DNA of 64,000 nt from Cyclonatronum proteinivorum (GTDB taxonomy: Bacteria; Bacteroidota; Rhodothermia; Balneolales; Cyclonatronaceae), in the NCBI RefSeq assembly GCF_003353065.1, contig NZ_CP027806.1:2500501-2564500 (forward strand). The letters are read 5' to 3'. The position numbers were made by a program, and so were the translations under genes. The stretch's first letter is position 1, and each line of letters opens with the position of its first letter. Positions 9,822 to 19,100 of the stretch are shown piece after piece. The notes beneath the pieces are model-generated. The model made no database searches. It was not told the DNA's origin and worked only from the letters and a program-made list of their open reading frames with translations.

Positions 9822-9889
9822 AAAAGCGCTCCCGATCGGCATGGTGATCTTACTGATGATCAAAGAGTTTTGCCGAAGGGGGCGCTTTA
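9822..9889. terminator. Long hairpin just 3' of the prolyl oligopeptidase gene
   Basis: AAAAGCGCTCCCGATCGGCA (9822-9841) pairs imperfectly with TGCCGAAGGGGGCGCTTT (9871-9888) across a 29-nt loop. It starts 30 bp after the stop codon. No U-tract follows, so it may stabilise the mRNA end rather than terminate transcription. Confidence 0.4.
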
Positions 9890-9896
9890 CTATCCT

Positions 9897-9984
9897 AAAA
9901 AGCAAGGGATTCATCTTTGGCTTGGGAGCTTTCAGTTTACCCGCCAAGCTCCTGATGTTCACGGAGTTTTCCCCCCAAAAAAAA
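9897..9984 (+). repeat. 85-95 bp intergenic hairpin element, copy A
   Basis: This copy runs from AAAAAGCAAGGGAT to GGAGTTTTCCCCCC plus A8. GGAGCTT and AAGCTCC inside it form a stem directly before TGATGTTC. At least six other copies occur in this window, all in intergenic DNA. The family is defined here by comparing copies; its function is unknown. Confidence 0.7.
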
Positions 9985-10041
9985 TACCATCATGTTAAGC
10001 TGCTACAGCTGCCGGGGTTCAGCTTAATCCTTTCTTTTGTG

Positions 10042-10075
10042 AGAGCGCTTTTCTGTTAAGGAAGAGCGCTCTTTT
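10042..10075 (+). terminator. Rho-independent terminator
   Basis: AGAGCGCTTTTC pairs with GAAGAGCGCTCT (one mismatch) around a 7-nt loop, and four T follow. It lies between the prolyl oligopeptidase gene and the downstream membrane-protein gene and would stop transcription entering from the left. Confidence 0.7.
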
Positions 10076-10180
10076 CGTATCGGGGAGCGGCGCGCCTCCG
10101 CCCTACATATTGTTTTCAAATAAGATAGCTACATTCGGTACATACTATTTATCTACTGAAATGAACTGTTAGTCTTTTAT

Positions 10181-10663
10181 ATGAAAACACTTTTTGATTA
10201 TGTTGACCGCCTTATTACCGGCCTCATGGCCCGCTACGGAATCTCACTGTTGCGCTACAGCATTGGCCTGATCTTCATCTGGTTTGGCGCCCTTAAGTTT
10301 GTACCCGGTTTGAGTCCGGCGCAGGAACTTGCTACTTCTACGATTGAGCTGATGACCTTCGGGATGATCTCGCTTCAGGCTTCGCTCATCATGCTCGCAA
10401 CCCTTGAAGTCGGTATCGGGCTGCTGCTGATTTCAGGCCGCTGGCTGCGCCTTACCATTTTCCTGCTGATGTTTCAGATGATCGGCACAATGACGCCCGT
10501 CTTCCTTTTCCCGGAGCTTGTGTTTACGAGTTTCCCCTACGGACTCACGATGGAAGGGCAGTATATTTTCAAGAATTTCGTAGTCATCAGTGCCGCACTC
10601 GTGATTGGCGCAACGGCCCGCGGCGGACTGCTCGTTGATGAGCCCGAGCGGGTACTCAGCTGA
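10181..10663 (+). CDS. DUF417/DoxX-like inner membrane protein
   Basis: This 160-residue protein has about four hydrophobic segments (roughly 22-42, 60-85, 92-112 and 130-147). The segments LLRYSIGLIFIWFGALKFVP and GQYIFKNFVVISAALVIGA resemble DUF417 (YkgB/RclC) and DoxX membrane proteins. RclC of E. coli is linked to survival of reactive chlorine stress, but most family members have no known activity, so no specific role is assigned. It stands alone between two terminators. The ATG at 10181 is the only start that keeps the full first helix. Confidence 0.75.
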   Translation: MKTLFDYVDRLITGLMARYGISLLRYSIGLIFIWFGALKFVPGLSPAQELATSTIELMTFGMISLQASLIMLATLEVGIGLLLISGRWLRLTIFLLMFQMIGTMTPVFLFPELVFTSFPYGLTMEGQYIFKNFVVISAALVIGATARGGLLVDEPERVLS

Positions 10664-10686
10664 GAACCCATCATTTTTAAAGCAAT

Positions 10687-10722
10687 AAAAAAGGGACGTG
10701 CGTGTGCATATCCCTTTTTTTT
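10687..10722. terminator. Bidirectional terminator between the DUF417 gene and fbp
   Basis: AAAAAAGGGA (10687-10695) pairs with TCCCTTTTTT across a short loop, with A- and T-runs on both sides. It lies in the 74-bp gap between two convergent genes and can serve both. Confidence 0.8.
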
Positions 10723-10737
10723 GTTGAAGGTCCTGCC

Positions 10738-12705
10738 TTAGTCGAGCTCTTTGATAGCGCCGGTCCGGTAGGCGTCTAACAGCATTTTCAGGTCGTCAAT
10801 GGTTTGCTGAATGCGCCGGCCGTCGTCGGTATCCTTCACCCGGATTCGCTTTTTATTGTGCTCAACGATCTTTGTGTGAGAATGGATGTCTTCCCCTTTT
10901 TCAATGGCTTTTTGTGTTGATTCGAAGGGCTGATGGGCCGCAAGGAGTAAGCCATACGAGTTAAAAATGAGCGTATAGCCCGCAATACCGGTCTGCGACT
11001 GATAGGCTTTTGCAAATCCGCCGTCAATAACGAGAAGCTTGCCGCCCGCTTTAATAGGATCTTCGCCGCCTTTGACTTTCACGGGAACGTGCCCGTTCAG
11101 GATGTGACCTTTCGCAGGATTCATCCCGAATTCGCGCAGGATGGCTTCCGCCACATTTTGTTCTGTGCGGTATTTGTAATAGGGATTTTTGTTTTCGGTG
11201 TGCGCTGATTTATCGGCTATGAAGTAGCGCTCAAAGGTTGCCATCTTATCTTTGCCGAACAGTGGCGACTGCGGACCGCTCCACAGGTACCACATGGTAT
11301 CCATGCCGTAGAGTTTCTGCTCCGGTTTGTCCTTGGCGAAGTAGCCCTGTCGCGCCAGCCGTTCGAGCCGGTCCATGAACGCGCGGGGGCCGTGATCTAC
11401 GCCTTCAAAGGTGAAGTGCGCGAGCTTGCCATCTTTGGTCATGGGGATACAGCCGTGATACAACAGGTTCCCGTTGAAAGTCAGGTACATGCTGCCTTTG
11501 GAAAACAGGAATCGTGTGTGTGCCTGAAGGCGCTCGCTGTTCTTGAATGAAAGCACAAGTTTCTCCATCACAATGGCTTCATCTTCGGAAAGCTGATAAG
11601 GATTTTCCGGATCGATGGTCGGGAAATGGCTGTCAATAAGCGGATAGGTAGTGCCGTTGATGTCGATGGTGGCGTCTTCAAAGTTTATCCGGTCGAGCAA
11701 CAGCCGGTCTTTCATACCATACTGCGGCCTGCGCTGCACGATTTGCCCTTCAAGTTTGAGCTGAATAATGGTGATGGCCTTGTGCATGCGGGCCATGAGC
11801 ATTTGCTCGTGCGAGTTGAAATCGGAACAGTCTTTGGGCATAAACTGCTTGCAGGGATCCTGTCCGTACACATCTACAGCAAGGGAGATAAGCGGGAGCA
11901 TGCTGATGGCGTAGCCGTTTTCGAGCGTCTCCATGTTGGCGTAGCGCAGCGAAACCCGAATCACATTGCAGATACAGGCTTCACTTCCGGCAGCGGCACC
12001 CATCCACACGATGTCGTGATTGCCCCACTGAAAATCTACTGAGTGGTGCTCAAGAAGCTTATCCATGATGATGTGCGCACCGGGTCCGCGGTCATAGACG
12101 TCTCCGATAACGTGCAGGCGGGCAATGGTGAGCCGCTGAATGAGATAGCTCAGCGCAATAATAAATGGCCCGCCCCTGCCGGTATCTATGATGGAGTTGA
12201 TAATTTTGGTGTAGTACTCCTGCCGGTTGCTGATGCTCTCCTGCTGATGCAGAAGCTCTTCGATAATGTAGGCAAAGTCCTTCGGCAGGGCCTTACGAAC
12301 GCGGTTTCGGGTGTATTTGGATGAATATACGCGGCACAACTTAATCAGCCGGAAAAGGGTGTCGCTGTACCACTCAGCCTGCTTTTCTTTTTGAATGCTT
12401 TTGAGAATGAGTGGCATTTTCTGCTCCGGATAATAAATCAGGGTCGCAAGCTGCTGCTGTTCCTGCAAACTGAGCACGCCGTCAAAGATTTCATGAATAC
12501 GCCGCTTGATGGATCCCGATCCGTTGCGCAGTACGTGCAAAAAGGCTTCATACTCCCCATGAATGTCGGACAAAAAGTGCTCGGTGCCTTTCGGCAGCTC
12601 CATGATGGCACTGAGGTTAATAATCTCGGTTGAGGCGGCTCGAATGGAAGGATACTGCTGTGCAAGAAGCCTGAGAAACCTCATTTCTTCTTCAGAGATA
12701 TACAT
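10738..12705 (-). CDS. fbp: Fructose-1,6-bisphosphatase class III
   Basis: This 655-aa enzyme hydrolyses fructose-1,6-bisphosphate to fructose-6-phosphate in gluconeogenesis. The class III (Firmicutes-type) metallophosphatase fold is shown by FLSDIHGEYEAF (about 44-55), GDVYDRGPGAH (about 196) and WGNHD (about 226), which carry the metal-binding Asp/His residues. The length of about 650 aa is normal for class III and distinguishes it from the ~330-aa class I. It is monocistronic, convergent with the DUF417 gene, and ends at a shared terminator. The start at 12705 lies six residues before the conserved EEMRFLRLLA. Confidence 0.95.
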   Translation of the reverse strand: MYISEEEMRFLRLLAQQYPSIRAASTEIINLSAIMELPKGTEHFLSDIHGEYEAFLHVLRNGSGSIKRRIHEIFDGVLSLQEQQQLATLIYYPEQKMPLILKSIQKEKQAEWYSDTLFRLIKLCRVYSSKYTRNRVRKALPKDFAYIIEELLHQQESISNRQEYYTKIINSIIDTGRGGPFIIALSYLIQRLTIARLHVIGDVYDRGPGAHIIMDKLLEHHSVDFQWGNHDIVWMGAAAGSEACICNVIRVSLRYANMETLENGYAISMLPLISLAVDVYGQDPCKQFMPKDCSDFNSHEQMLMARMHKAITIIQLKLEGQIVQRRPQYGMKDRLLLDRINFEDATIDINGTTYPLIDSHFPTIDPENPYQLSEDEAIVMEKLVLSFKNSERLQAHTRFLFSKGSMYLTFNGNLLYHGCIPMTKDGKLAHFTFEGVDHGPRAFMDRLERLARQGYFAKDKPEQKLYGMDTMWYLWSGPQSPLFGKDKMATFERYFIADKSAHTENKNPYYKYRTEQNVAEAILREFGMNPAKGHILNGHVPVKVKGGEDPIKAGGKLLVIDGGFAKAYQSQTGIAGYTLIFNSYGLLLAAHQPFESTQKAIEKGEDIHSHTKIVEHNKKRIRVKDTDDGRRIQQTIDDLKMLLDAYRTGAIKELD

Positions 12706-13055
12706 ACGGTAAATTAATTTGGCTGATTGATGACTTTTTCCGGCTTCGGATATTTTTCAAATCCAATAAAAACAACCGGATCTTAGCGACAGACGAATTG
12801 AATAACAGAGAAATCAATGTCGGTAATTTATTCTTAAAATATACAACCTGCGACTGTGCAGAACAAAAAGCGGTTTTCCGCATAATGGCACCGATTTTTG
12901 ACGGAAACCGCGCGCGGCTTGCTTCTTAACACTCAAAAGCCGTACGCAGGGATTTGAAACTCCGAATCAAAAAAGCAAGGGATTTATCTTCGTTTGGGGA
13001 GTTCCTCATATCCCTCCCAAACTCCTGATGTTCTCGTAGTTTTCCCAAAAAAATA
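12706..13055. other. Promoter region of fbp with repeat copy B
   Basis: The stretch holds the fbp upstream region (AT-rich, 12706-12860) and one copy of the dispersed hairpin element (12969-13053). No additional gene was seen. Confidence 0.5.
12969..13053 (+). repeat. 85-95 bp intergenic hairpin element, copy B
   Basis: Starts AAAAAAGCAAGGGATTTATC and ends CGTAGTTTTCCC plus A7. GGAGTT and AACTCC form the stem that in copy A is GGAGCTT/AAGCTCC, so paired positions differ but pairing is kept. Confidence 0.7.
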
Positions 13056-13090
13056 AAACCCGACGCAGGACATGGCTTGCGTCGGGTTTT
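13056..13090. terminator. Bidirectional Rho-independent terminator
   Basis: AAAACCCGACGCA and TGCGTCGGGTTTT form a perfect 13-bp stem with a 9-10-nt loop. It lies 46 bp beyond the stop of the T9SS cargo gene and follows it on the minus strand, with a T-rich tract after the stem. Confidence 0.85.
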
Positions 13091-13136
13091 GGCGTAAAGG
13101 GGGGTATATCCTTGTTTTTGGGGTACTATCAGCGGT

Positions 13137-15716
13137 TTATTTGATGAAGGTCATCTTACGGGTTTCGATCACATTGCCTGCCCGAAGGCGGTACAGGTAG
13201 ATGCCGCTTGAAAGGCCGGTGGCGTCGAAACGAACGGTGTAGCTGCCTGCGGGCTGCGTTGTATTTACGAGTACAGCAACACGCTGCCCGGTCAGGTTGA
13301 AGACCTCGAGCCGAACCTCCGTGGCTTCCGGAAGGGCGTATGCAATCTGCGTCGTCGGGTTGAACGGGTTGGGGTAGTTTTGGGCGAGCTGCACAGAGGC
13401 AGGTTTTTCGCCGGAGGGCTCCTGTCCGATGTGGGTAAAGGGTGGGGGCGACCAGCGTGCGAGTCGGGAGGCCGGTTGGCCCCCGGCTATGGTGAAATCG
13501 CCACCGGCGTACAGGTCATCGCCAATCACGGTGAGGGCTAACGCACTGCCGTTCAGTCCCGAACCGAGCGCCTGCCAGGTGCCTGTAGTTGTGTTGTAGC
13601 GGGCGATGTTGTTCGCCGCCTGTCCGCCGGCACCCGTGAATTGTCCGCCCACATAGAGGTCAGCACCCAGAAGCGCCAGAGATCTGACATCGTTATTGAG
13701 CCCTTCGCCCAGTGTATGCCAGCTTTCATCACTGATGGAATATCCGGCTATGCGGCTGGCAAACTGACCGCCCGCCAATACGAAGAACCCGCCTGCATAG
13801 AGGGTGTCGCCGGATACGGCAAGGGCATTGACGCCATTCACAACACCTTCGCCGAGTGCGTGCCAGCTGTCGGTGCTGATTTCATAGCGGGCTACGCGGC
13901 TTGCGGGCAGTTCCCCGGCACCGGAAAAAAAGCCGCCAACATACAGATCATCTCCGGATACCGCCAAAGAATGTACGCCGCTGTTTACCCCGTCACCCAG
14001 CGGGTGCCAGGTTTCGGTCATCATGTCGTAGCGGGCAATATTGTTTGCGGGCGCTCCGCCTGCCGCTGAGAAATCACCGCCCACAAATAAATTGATTCCG
14101 GAAACAACCAAGGCACGCACGTTGCCATCAACGCCGCTGCCCAGGGCATGCCAGCTGCCGCTGCTCAGGTTATACCGGGCTATGCGGCTGACCGGCTGTC
14201 CGCCTGCGAAGAAAAAAATGCCGCCGACATATACATCATCGCCGGACACGGCGAGGTCATATACCCAAAGATCCACACCTTCCCCGAGCGGATGCCAGGT
14301 ATCATTCACCGTATCGTATTTTGCAACGTAACTGGCTTTTTGATTTCCAACCTTGGTAAAACTGCCGCCCACAAACAGGGTATCGCCCCTTGAAGCAAAA
14401 GCATGCACGGCTCTGTTGAAGCCATCACCGCCCGAAAGGGCCTGCCAGCTGTCGGTACTGATACTGTAGGAAGCAACATTGGTAGCGGATTTTTCACCGG
14501 CCTCCGTGAAATTTCCCCCGAGAAAAAGGGTGTCCTCAGCAAGTGCCAGCGCATACACATTATTGCTCACGCCGTTACCGGGCACCTGCCAGGTTTCTGA
14601 GGTTGTATCGAAACATGCAAGGCCACGCGTCGACTGCCCCCCGGCGTTGTTAAACGATCCGCCTACCCATAAACCGTCGCCACTGAGAGCCAAATCATGC
14701 ACCGGTGCGTTCACACCCTCTCCCAAAACATGCCAGCTTTCCGCAGCCATGTCATACCGAGAAATATAATTGGCAGGCTGACCGCCGATACCGGTGAATT
14801 GCCCCCCAACAAACAAGTTGTCGCCACTGGCTAAAAGTGTATGAACCGATGCGTTGGCACCTTCGCCTACCGCGTGCCAGTTTCCGGTACTGAGATCGTA
14901 TCGTGCAATGCCATTTGCAGGCTGACCGCCCGCGTTACTGAACTGCCCGCCTGCGTAGAGGTTATTGCCACTCACTGCCAGCGCGTTTACCCGCTCGTCC
15001 ACACCATCGCCAAATGGATGCCAGCTTTCGCTGCTGATGTTATAGCGGGCTACCCGGCTGGCAATCTCCCCGTCGGCTCTGACGAACAGGCCGCCCACGA
15101 ATAAATCGGTGTCATTGGTAGCAAGGGCGAACACCGAGCCGTTGAGTCCGGTGCCCATCGCGTGCCAGGTGCCGGTGCTCAGATTATAGCGGGCAATTCG
15201 GTTGGCGGTCTGTCCGCCGGCGCTGTTAAACTGTCCGGCTACAAAAAGATCATCCCCCGCAAGCTGCAGGGCCCAGACCGAAGCATTGACACCCTCCCCC
15301 AGCGCGTGCCAGCTGCCGGTACTTAGGTTGTAGCGCACAATGTGATTTGCGGGCTGTCCGCCGGCGGTGGTAAACTGCCCCCCGACGTACACATCGTCGC
15401 CGCTGAAAGCCAAGACCCGCACATTGCCGTTTACCCCCGGCTCAATACTTTGGAGGGTCCAGAATTCATTGTCGGGCTCATCGGCGCTGAAGGGGTGCAA
15501 CAGCGGTGTGACGGTTTCTTCCTGCGTGAGATCAGCTTCAAAACGCAATACATCGGCGAGCGAAGCGGAAGTTTCCGAAACATCGGATGGGGCTGACTTT
15601 TCAGATGAAGGTAAAAGCGTTGGCTTAGCCGGATGCTGCTGTGCTGTGAGGGGGAGGGTTGTGAACAGAAGGATGAGGAGGGTGAGGAGAAATCTCATAT
15701 CGAAAGGCAAGGGCAC
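13137..15716 (-). CDS. T9SS-exported protein with 14 Rax2-like propeller repeats
   Basis: The 859-aa product begins with a signal peptide (hydrophobic FLLTLLILLFTTLPLTA). The first ATG (15716) or the internal MRFLLT (residue 7) could be the start. From about residue 93 to 770 there are 14 tandem repeats of about 48 residues of the form GVN..V.ALA.SGDDLYVGG.F..AGG..A..IARY...T..WH.LG, resembling the beta-propeller repeats of Rax2-like and delta-60-type extracellular proteins. The last 75 residues begin NYPNPFNP and end YRLRAGNVIETRKMTFIK, the type A C-terminal sorting signal of T9SS cargo. It is therefore secreted or surface-anchored. Substrate or ligand is unknown. It is monocistronic, with a strong terminator downstream. 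Confidence 0.88.
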   Translation of the reverse strand: MPLPFDMRFLLTLLILLFTTLPLTAQQHPAKPTLLPSSEKSAPSDVSETSASLADVLRFEADLTQEETVTPLLHPFSADEPDNEFWTLQSIEPGVNGNVRVLAFSGDDVYVGGQFTTAGGQPANHIVRYNLSTGSWHALGEGVNASVWALQLAGDDLFVAGQFNSAGGQTANRIARYNLSTGTWHAMGTGLNGSVFALATNDTDLFVGGLFVRADGEIASRVARYNISSESWHPFGDGVDERVNALAVSGNNLYAGGQFSNAGGQPANGIARYDLSTGNWHAVGEGANASVHTLLASGDNLFVGGQFTGIGGQPANYISRYDMAAESWHVLGEGVNAPVHDLALSGDGLWVGGSFNNAGGQSTRGLACFDTTSETWQVPGNGVSNNVYALALAEDTLFLGGNFTEAGEKSATNVASYSISTDSWQALSGGDGFNRAVHAFASRGDTLFVGGSFTKVGNQKASYVAKYDTVNDTWHPLGEGVDLWVYDLAVSGDDVYVGGIFFFAGGQPVSRIARYNLSSGSWHALGSGVDGNVRALVVSGINLFVGGDFSAAGGAPANNIARYDMMTETWHPLGDGVNSGVHSLAVSGDDLYVGGFFSGAGELPASRVARYEISTDSWHALGEGVVNGVNALAVSGDTLYAGGFFVLAGGQFASRIAGYSISDESWHTLGEGLNNDVRSLALLGADLYVGGQFTGAGGQAANNIARYNTTTGTWQALGSGLNGSALALTVIGDDLYAGGDFTIAGGQPASRLARWSPPPFTHIGQEPSGEKPASVQLAQNYPNPFNPTTQIAYALPEATEVRLEVFNLTGQRVAVLVNTTQPAGSYTVRFDATGLSSGIYLYRLRAGNVIETRKMTFIK

Positions 15717-16116
15717 TGTAATTTTTGAGTTGATTGAGGCGGGAAATCGTATCTGCAGGGGTCAGGGGCGGGCTGCATTGGTTCAATGCCTAACATATCC
15801 TTTAGGATTGTAAAATGCCCGATTTTTATGGGTTTACCGCAGGGATGTTTTTCGTGTCCCCAAAAAGCAAGGGACTTATCTTCGCCTTGGGGTTTCCTGA
15901 TCTGCTTCTAAACCCTTGATGTTCTCGGAGTTTTACCCAAAAATAAACAAGCCCTGACATGCTTCCCTGCGCCTGAATCGTACTCCCCAAACCGGAATGG
16001 CTTCTTTTTACGGGGTCTTTTGGTATTTTGGAGGCTTGCATAATCCATCCCAAAACCCTTCACCCCTTTCGCGGCCGGAAAAACCTGCCATCCGGCTTCA
16101 GGTTCGGCAATTTTTA
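15717..16116. other. Divergent promoter region with repeat copy C
   Basis: This region separates the minus-strand T9SS cargo gene from the plus-strand helicase gene. It contains a dispersed hairpin element (15861-15945). An open stretch precedes the helicase start (15997-16116) but is not conserved-looking. No separate gene was seen. Confidence 0.5.
15861..15945 (+). repeat. 85-95 bp intergenic hairpin element, copy C
   Basis: Starts CAAAAAGCAAGGGACTTATC and ends CTCGGAGTTTTACCC plus A5. The stem is GGGTTT/AAACCC immediately before TTGATG, a further compensated variant of the stem in copies A and B. Confidence 0.7.
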
Positions 16117-19100
16117 ATGGAGCTTTCGAAAACGGTTGTTTTTATTGATACTGAGGTCAATCCGCAGCGGGAGAAGGTGACCGATGCCGGGGCGGTTTTC
16201 AGCACGGGGGCTTCGTTTCACGGGAAGGATTTGCGGTCGCTCGGGCGCTTTGTTGCGACGGCAGATTTTCTGTGCGGACACAATTTCCTGCAGCATGATT
16301 ACCGGTATCTCGCCCATCTGCCCGAGCTGCAGGCGTTCGGGCCGGAGCGCATTATTGATACGCTGTACCTCTCGCCGCTGCTGTTTCCGGAGAAGCCCTA
16401 TCACCGGCTGCTGAAAGATGACCGGCTTGAGGGCTCGGATCAGAACAACCCGCTGAATGACGCCCAAAAGGCGCGGGATTTACTGAATGATGAGCTGACG
16501 GCCTTCAACCGGCTGAATCCGGTGAAGCAAACGATTTTTGCCGGACTTTTGGGAAATCCGGACGGCTTCGGGGCTTTCTTCCGGCTGCTCGGGATGGAAG
16601 CGAAATTGACGGATGCCTTCGAACTCATCCCGCTGATCTACGCCGACAAAATTTGTCATAACGCGGATATCGCCGGACTTACACAGCGTGCGCCGGTGGC
16701 GCTTGCCTACGCGCTCGCGCTGGCGGATACGCGCCAAAACGACTCCATTACCCCACCCTGGGTGCTGCGGAATTTCCCCGAAACGGGCGCGGTGATCGAA
16801 CAGCTTCGCAATACGCCCTGCAAACCGGGCTGCGGTTACTGCAACAAAATGCTGAATCCGGTGCAGGGACTGCGGCATTATTTCGGCTATCAGGCCTATC
16901 GGACGTTCGACGGGGAGCCACTGCAGGAAAAAGCGGTGCAGGCCGCGCTCGAAGGGGATTCGCTGCTTGCTATTTTTCCGACCGGCGGCGGGAAATCGCT
17001 CACCTTTCAGGTGCCCGCACTTATGGCCGGCGAAAATACCCGCGGCCTGACCGTGGTGATTTCCCCGCTGCAATCGCTGATGAAAGATCAGGTCGATAAC
17101 CTGCTCAAAAAGGGGATCACGCGGGCGGTGACCATCAACGGGCTGCTCGACCCGATCGAGCGCGCCGTGGCGATGGATCAGATCGAGAACGGACAGGCGT
17201 GCATGCTCTACATTTCACCGGAATCGCTACGTTCGGCGACCATCACGCGGCTGCTGGCCGGTCGCAAGATTACGCGCTTCGTGATTGATGAGGCACACTG
17301 TTTCTCCGCCTGGGGTCAGGATTTTCGGGTTGACTATCTCTACATCGGCAGGTTCATCCGCGAACTCGAAAAGCTGAAGGAGCTCAGCACGCCCATCCCC
17401 GTTTCCTGCTTTACGGCGACGGCCAAGAAACAGGTGATTGAAGACATATGCGGCTATTTCCGCGAGCACTGCGGGCTGGAGCTGCGCGTGTTTAAGTCGT
17501 CGGTGCGGCGGGTTAATCTCGAATACGAGGCCTGGCAGACTGAAGATGAAGCGCGCAAATATGAAAAAATGCGCGAGCTCGTGACCCGGAATGAGGAACC
17601 GGCCATCGTGTATGTTTCGCGAACAAAAAAGGCCAAAAAGATTGCGGAGCGCCTGATAAAGGACGGCATAGCGGCCCTGCCCTATCACGGGAAACTATCC
17701 AAGGAGGAAAAAACTGCGAATCAGGACGCCTTCATGCGGGGCGAGGTACAGGTTATGGTTGCAACTTCGGCCTTTGGCATGGGCGTGGATAAAGATGATG
17801 TGCAGCTCGTGATTCACTACGACATCTCGGACTCCCTCGAAAATTACGTGCAGGAGGCGGGGCGCGCAGGACGGAATCCTGAGCTGCAGGCGCGCTGCTA
17901 CATCCTGTTTGACGAAGCCGATCTCGACAAGCACTTCATGCTGCTCAATCAGACCAAGCTCAGCATTCAGGAAATCAAGCAGGTGTGGAAAGCGGTCAAA
18001 CAAATCACGAAGAGCCGGCTGACGGTTTCACAGTCGGCCCTTGAGCTGGCCCGCAAAGCCGGCTGGGATGACAGCGTGGAGGACATCGAAACGCGGGTCA
18101 AAACCGCGATTGCGGCGCTTGAGGAGTCGGGCTATCTGAGTCGGCGTCAGAACTCGCCACGGGTGTACTGCGACAGCATCATCCCCAAAAACGCGCAGCA
18201 GGCCATAGAACTGGTCGAAGCTTCGGGACGTTTCAGCCCAAAGCAAACCGAGGATGCAACGCGTATCCTTAAAAGTCTGTACTCGGCTAAAAGCCGGATT
18301 CTACGAGATGATGAGCTGGCTGAGAGCAGAATTGATTACATCTCCGACCGTCTGGACATTGAGCCGCTGCGGGTTATCGAAATGGTGCAGAAACTAAGAG
18401 AAATAAATGTACTGGCTGATGCCAAAGACCTTTCCCTATACCTGCAAAAAGAGTCCCGCACCAACCAATCTCTCAACCTGCTGAACCTGCATATCGAAAC
18501 GGAGCGCTTCCTGCTGGCCAAAGTGCAGTATCAGGCCGAGAATGATCTGCGGGATCTCAGTGAAGCGCTGGAAACTGAGTCCGGTGTAAAGTCGGGTCTG
18601 AAAATACTCAAGACGCTCATCAGCTTTTGGTCGGTCAAAAATTATGCGAAAGATGCCTGGGAGCACGACCGGAAAACCGTGATTTTGCAGCTCAGCCGAC
18701 GCCCGAAAGTATTTGAAGAAGCCATGCAAAAACGGCACCTGCTGAGCCGGTTTTTGGTGGAGTACCTGTTTGACAAGGCAAACGCCGGCGCTCCGCAGAA
18801 TACTGATGACAAAGACGTGCGCCATCTGCGGGCGGACTTTTCCGTGCTCGAATTGCTTGAAGCCTGGAACCGGAAAAGTACCGGCGACCTCATGCAGACG
18901 GAAGCAAGCGCCGATGAAATCGAGGAAGCGCTGTTTTTCCTGAGTCGCATTGGCGCGATTACCATTGACGGCAGCTTCATGGTTATTTACAATAAGCTTA
19001 CCCTTGAGCGGCTCGAGACCAATCCGCAGGTCCGCTACAAGGCGCAGGATTACGCCCGCCTCGAGGAGCACTACAAGCAGAAAACGGCGCAGATTCACAT

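Noticed and set aside
9841-10059. 72-codon plus-strand frame after the oligopeptidase gene
   Set aside because: It is composed of the hairpin and the dispersed element; no start context or family resemblance.
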